DNA of 45,764 bases, from positions 1 through 45,764 of the forward strand of contig CALEPV010000005.1 of the NCBI GenBank assembly GCA_937910905.1, in the 5' to 3' direction. Positions within the stretch are counted from its first letter, which is position 1, and each line of letters starts with the position of its first letter. The notes under the pieces were generated by a model. It saw only the letters and a program-made list of their open reading frames with translations, did no database searches and was not told the origin of the DNA. This document shows, in pieces, positions 42,585-45,764 of this stretch. A program made the translations under genes and the position numbers. The DNA is from an uncultured Prevotellaceae bacterium (GTDB lineage: Bacteria; Bacteroidota; Bacteroidia; Bacteroidales; Bacteroidaceae).

Positions 42585-44012
42585 TCACGCTTTAGCACTT
42601 TTTGTGGTGCCCATCCAGTGCCCCCACTGCATACGAGCTAGGAATATGATGCCGCGGAATGTGAGTTCAATAGCCATTGCTATCCAAACTCCGTGCAGTC
42701 CCATAGTCGGTGCCAGAGCTGCTGCCAGCGAAATGCGTACAGCCCACATGGACAGCAGGTTCATCAGCGCAGGCATCTTGGTGTCGCCGGCACCCACGAA
42801 CACACTCATCGCCACTATCGAGGCAGCAAACATAGGCTCTGCCCAAGCCTCGATGCGCAGGCACTCCGTTCCCAGCAGCCGCACAGCATGGTCGGGTGTG
42901 AGCGATGCCATCATCAGCGGCGCTGCCACGTACATCAATGCTCCCATCAGGGTCATCGTGGCAATGCCCAGCAGCGTGGTCATCCACGCAAAGCGAGCCG
43001 TGAGCCTCCAGCGCTTGGCGCCTACGCTCTGCCCTACCAGCGTCGTGGCAGCCTCACCGATACCATAGCCCGGCATATAGCACAGGCTTTCTGCTGTGAT
43101 GCCCAGCGAGTTGGCAGCTATCGCCACAGCTCCCAGCGGAGCTACGATAATGGTGGTTACTATCTGTGCCGCATTCATTGCCACACGCTGTAGCAGAATG
43201 GGCCACGATATGTCGTATGCCCGCTTCAGCACAGCCCGCTCAGGACGGTAGCTGCCGCTAGTACCAACAAGTCGCAGCTCAGGACATTTGGTTACGGCAT
43301 ACCACATCAGGTAACCGCTCACCACAGTCTCTGCCAGTATGGTCCCCATAGCAGCACCTGGCACACCGAAACCGAAGCCTGGAATGAAGATGCCAGTACC
43401 GAGCAAACGCACTGTGCGCGAGGGGAATATGAGGAAGAAATTAAAGCCTACATCTAACAAGCACATCACCACATTCGCTATACTGGGCACCTTGATGTTG
43501 CCTGCGCTGCGAAGCATCGACGAAGATATGAACTCCATCATCGCCATAGGTGCACCCGCACAGAATATCATAAAGTAGAGCGTGGCATTGTGATTGATGC
43601 TACGGTCGCCACCCAGCCACGACGGAAGCGGGAAGGCAATTATTGCTCCCAGCACAGCAACCAGCGTCGAAAGGCCGAATGAGGTGGCAAGGCTCTGGCG
43701 GAACACGCTTCGCGCCCCTTCTATGTCGTTGGCTCCTATGCGGTGAGCCACCTGTACGGAAAAGCCTGTGCTGATGCACGATACCACCGACCAGAACAGC
43801 CACAGCGAAGTGGCTACAAGTCCTATCGACGCTGTGGCTTTGGCACCTAGGCTGCCTACCATAGCGTCGTCGATGTAGAACATGAGTATCGTGGACAGCT
43901 GCGACAGTATGGCAGGCACGCTGAGCAGAAGCACTAAACGCAGTTGTTCGTTAGTGTTGAGCTTCTCGTGCTGCCTGATGCGTAGCAGCAATTCATCCTT
44001 GCTAATAGCCAT
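42585..44012 (-). CDS. MATE family multidrug/sodium exporter
   Basis: 475 aa, about 12 membrane helices in two related halves. VLLLSVPAILSQLSTILMFYIDDAMVG and the later ISWPILLQRVAMNAAQIVT are the paired starts of the two halves; GIGEAATTLVGQSVGA is a conserved MATE segment. It exports cationic drugs or metabolites using Na+ or H+; the substrate is unknown. Confidence 0.92.
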   Translation of the reverse strand: MAISKDELLLRIRQHEKLNTNEQLRLVLLLSVPAILSQLSTILMFYIDDAMVGSLGAKATASIGLVATSLWLFWSVVSCISTGFSVQVAHRIGANDIEGARSVFRQSLATSFGLSTLVAVLGAIIAFPLPSWLGGDRSINHNATLYFMIFCAGAPMAMMEFISSSMLRSAGNIKVPSIANVVMCLLDVGFNFFLIFPSRTVRLLGTGIFIPGFGFGVPGAAMGTILAETVVSGYLMWYAVTKCPELRLVGTSGSYRPERAVLKRAYDISWPILLQRVAMNAAQIVTTIIVAPLGAVAIAANSLGITAESLCYMPGYGIGEAATTLVGQSVGAKRWRLTARFAWMTTLLGIATMTLMGALMYVAAPLMMASLTPDHAVRLLGTECLRIEAWAEPMFAASIVAMSVFVGAGDTKMPALMNLLSMWAVRISLAAALAPTMGLHGVWIAMAIELTFRGIIFLARMQWGHWMGTTKSAKA

Positions 44013-44021
44013 AGTGAAATC

Positions 44022-44125
44022 GTTAGGCGCGGTGCACAGGTGTGTCTAACACGTTAGACAGCTTTGTCCAACGCATTGGACGAGGTTGTCCAACGTGTTA
44101 GACTGCTCTCTGCACCGCGGTGTCG
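44022..44125. repeat. 22-bp-period palindromic array E between ettA and the MATE gene
   Basis: Three 16-bp palindromes start at 44044, 44066 and 44088 (GTCTAACACGTTAGAC, GTCCAACGCATTGGAC, GTCCAACGTGTTAGAC), with 6-bp spacers. A fourth palindrome CACCGCGGTG (44113-44122) is centred exactly 22 bp further on, and a half copy precedes. CGCGGTGCA (44028-44036) and TGCACCGCG (44111-44119) bound the array as inverted repeats. It fills most of the 130-bp gap. Confidence 0.93.
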
Positions 44126-44142
44126 AAGGTGCCCAACGGTAA

Positions 44143-45764
44143 TCAGTCGTCAGTCAGCTTGCGATAGCGTATGCGTTTGGGCTCCTCCAGGCCTAGCCGC
44201 TTCAGACGATTAGCCTCATAATCAGTATATGAGCCGGGGAAGAAGTACACGTTGCCATCGCCTTCGAATGCCAGTATGTGAGTACAAATACGGTCCAGGA
44301 ACCAGCGGTCGTGGCTGATGACCACAGCACAGCCTGCAAATGCCTCAAGACCTTCCTCCAGCGCACGCAGGGTGTTCACATCAATGTCGTTGGTCGGTTC
44401 ATCGAGCAGTATCACGTTGCCCTCTTCCTTCAGCGCCATAGCCAGATGCAGGCGGTTGCGCTCGCCACCGCTCAGCACTCCGCACTTCTTCTCCTGGTCG
44501 GCACCCGTGAAGTTGAATCGCGACAGGTAGGCACGTGCGTTCACGTCGCGACCGCCCAGCCTCAGCAGCTCGTTGCCTTGAGATATGGTCTGGTATACCG
44601 TCTGCTCGGCCACGATGTCGTGGTGGCTCTGGTCAACGTATGCTAGCTTAACTGTCTCACCCACCTCAAAGCTGCCAGCATCGGGCTGCTCAAGGCCCAT
44701 GATGAGACGGAACAGCGTTGTCTTGCCTGCTCCATTGGGGCCAATCACACCCACTATGCCGCCTGGCGGCAATGTGAAGTCCAGGTCGTGAAACAGGTGC
44801 TTGTCGCCGAAGGACTTTGAGATGCCGTGAGCCTCGATGACCTTCTGCCCGAGGCGCGGACCGTTGGGTATGAATATCTCCAGCTTCTGCTCTTTCTCCT
44901 TTTGATCCTCGTTGAGCATACGCTCGTAGCTGGCCAGACGTGCCTTGCCCTTGGCCTGACGTGCCTTTGGTGCCATGCGCACCCACTCCAGCTCGCGCTC
45001 CAGCGTCTTGCGGCGCTTGCTCTCGGCCTTCTCCTCCTGTGCCAGCCGGCGCGACTTCTGTTCGAGCCATGAACTGTAGTTGCCTTCCCAGGGTATGCCC
45101 TCGCCGCGATCCAGCTCCAGAATCCAGCCCGCCACATCGTCGAGGAAGTAGCGGTCGTGCGTTACTGCTATGACTGTACCTTCGTACTGGTTCAAATGCT
45201 GCTCCAGCCAGTCGATACTCTCGGCATCGAGGTGGTTGGTAGGCTCATCGAGCAGCAGCACATCGGGCCTCTGCAGCAGCAGACGGCACAGCGCCACACG
45301 GCGCCGCTCACCACCCGACAGGTGCTGGCACAGCGCATCGGCAGGCGGGCAGCGCAGAGCACTCATGGCGCGGTCCAGTCGGCTGTCAAGATTCCATGCA
45401 TCGGTGGCATCGATGATGTCCTGCAGCTCGCCCTGGCGGGCAAAAAGCTGGTTCATCTTGTCCTCATCCTCGTAGTACTCCGGCAAGCCAAACTTCTGGT
45501 TTATTTCCTCGTACTCGCGCAGAGCGTCCACCACATGCTGCACGCCTTCTTCCACCACCTGACGCACGGTCTTGGTGTCGTCCAGCTGCGGCTCCTGCGG
45601 CAGATAGCCCACAGAGTAGCCTGGCGAGAACACCACGTTGCCCTGATAGCTCTGGTCGAGGCCTGCGATGATTTTCAGCAGCGTGGACTTACCAGCACCG
45701 TTGAGACCTATTATCCTAACATCCGCAGCAAAAAAGGCCTTATAAGATGCAAGTGTCTGAATAT
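44143..45764 (-). CDS. ettA: EttA-type ABC-F translation factor, 5' end outside the window
   Basis: About 540 of some 555-560 residues are present; the first ~20 lie beyond the right edge. Two ABC domains without membrane segments: GLNGAGKST, LSGGERRRVALC and LLLDEPTNHLD; then GPNGAGKTT, LSGGERNRLHLA and ILLDEPTNDID. The linker has the long charged helices of the P-site tRNA interaction motif. EttA gates entry of 70S ribosomes into elongation according to the ATP/ADP ratio. The end RIRYRKL is typical. The reading frame is intact to the edge, although the usual SFFxGAKIG before the first P-loop reads AFFAADVRI. Confidence 0.93.
   Translation of the reverse strand, partial: IQTLASYKAFFAADVRIIGLNGAGKSTLLKIIAGLDQSYQGNVVFSPGYSVGYLPQEPQLDDTKTVRQVVEEGVQHVVDALREYEEINQKFGLPEYYEDEDKMNQLFARQGELQDIIDATDAWNLDSRLDRAMSALRCPPADALCQHLSGGERRRVALCRLLLQRPDVLLLDEPTNHLDAESIDWLEQHLNQYEGTVIAVTHDRYFLDDVAGWILELDRGEGIPWEGNYSSWLEQKSRRLAQEEKAESKRRKTLERELEWVRMAPKARQAKGKARLASYERMLNEDQKEKEQKLEIFIPNGPRLGQKVIEAHGISKSFGDKHLFHDLDFTLPPGGIVGVIGPNGAGKTTLFRLIMGLEQPDAGSFEVGETVKLAYVDQSHHDIVAEQTVYQTISQGNELLRLGGRDVNARAYLSRFNFTGADQEKKCGVLSGGERNRLHLAMALKEEGNVILLDEPTNDIDVNTLRALEEGLEAFAGCAVVISHDRWFLDRICTHILAFEGDGNVYFFPGSYTDYEANRLKRLGLEEPKRIRYRKLTDD

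Overview
The window reads as chromosomal DNA of a member of the Bacteroidales, probably Prevotellaceae-like. The evidence is: many promoters of the Bacteroidetes type (TTTG, about 20 bases, TAnnTTTG) and few Shine-Dalgarno sites; an Na+-translocating NADH:quinone reductase (Nqr) operon; a C10 (streptopain/interpain-like) protease ending in a type IX secretion sorting tail; an OmpP1/FadL-type protein; and a TamB-like giant. Coding DNA is moderately GC-rich, while the first ~370 bases are clearly AT-rich. The species cannot be fixed from the sequence alone.

Layout. 376-2592 (+) encodes a RelA-type (p)ppGpp synthetase with a degenerate hydrolase domain. 2570-9110 (-) is a compact run: glycosyltransferase 4, hexapeptide acyltransferase, recR, a small membrane protein, glycosyltransferase 2, a GNAT acetyltransferase, an NlpC/P60 hydrolase and a CapA-like lipoprotein. 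9425-10033 (-) is an HD-domain protein. 10134-16469 (-) is nqrABCDEF, whose NqrC carries an extraordinary cysteine-rich repeat tail. Divergent from it is a tamB-like gene (16663-20931), followed by gene fragments, a six-tRNA operon (-), an HD protein and the C10 protease. kdgK-kdgA (-) handle 2-keto-3-deoxygluconate. A five-gene plus-strand operon (nhaC-type antiporter, rsmG, MBL hydrolase, tgt, LptF/G permease) leads to a histidine operon hisG-hisD-hisC-hisB preceded by a leader peptide with four consecutive His codons and an attenuator hairpin. The right end is all minus strand: OmpP1/FadL-like protein, Tyr/Trp/Ser/Gly-rich secreted protein, EEP-fold phosphatase/nuclease, response regulator-histidine kinase hybrid, UDP-glucuronate decarboxylase-like enzyme, MATE exporter, and EttA (cut by the window edge).

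The most unexpected signal is in the gaps between genes. Five intergenic spaces hold tandem arrays with unrelated unit sequences but the same 22-bp period (9212-9411, 34897-34973, 36116-36181, 41485-41550, 44022-44125). Several are built from short palindromes, and two are bounded by inverted repeats. A second layer is heptamer (7-bp) arrays sitting directly on the start regions of relA, recR and hisC; at recR the array occupies the place where a start codon would be expected. A third layer is a pair of GC-rich, inverted-repeat-ended elements (11420-11550, 25120-25272) inserted inside the nqr and kdg operons. Whether the 22-bp class has been described before cannot be decided from the sequence.
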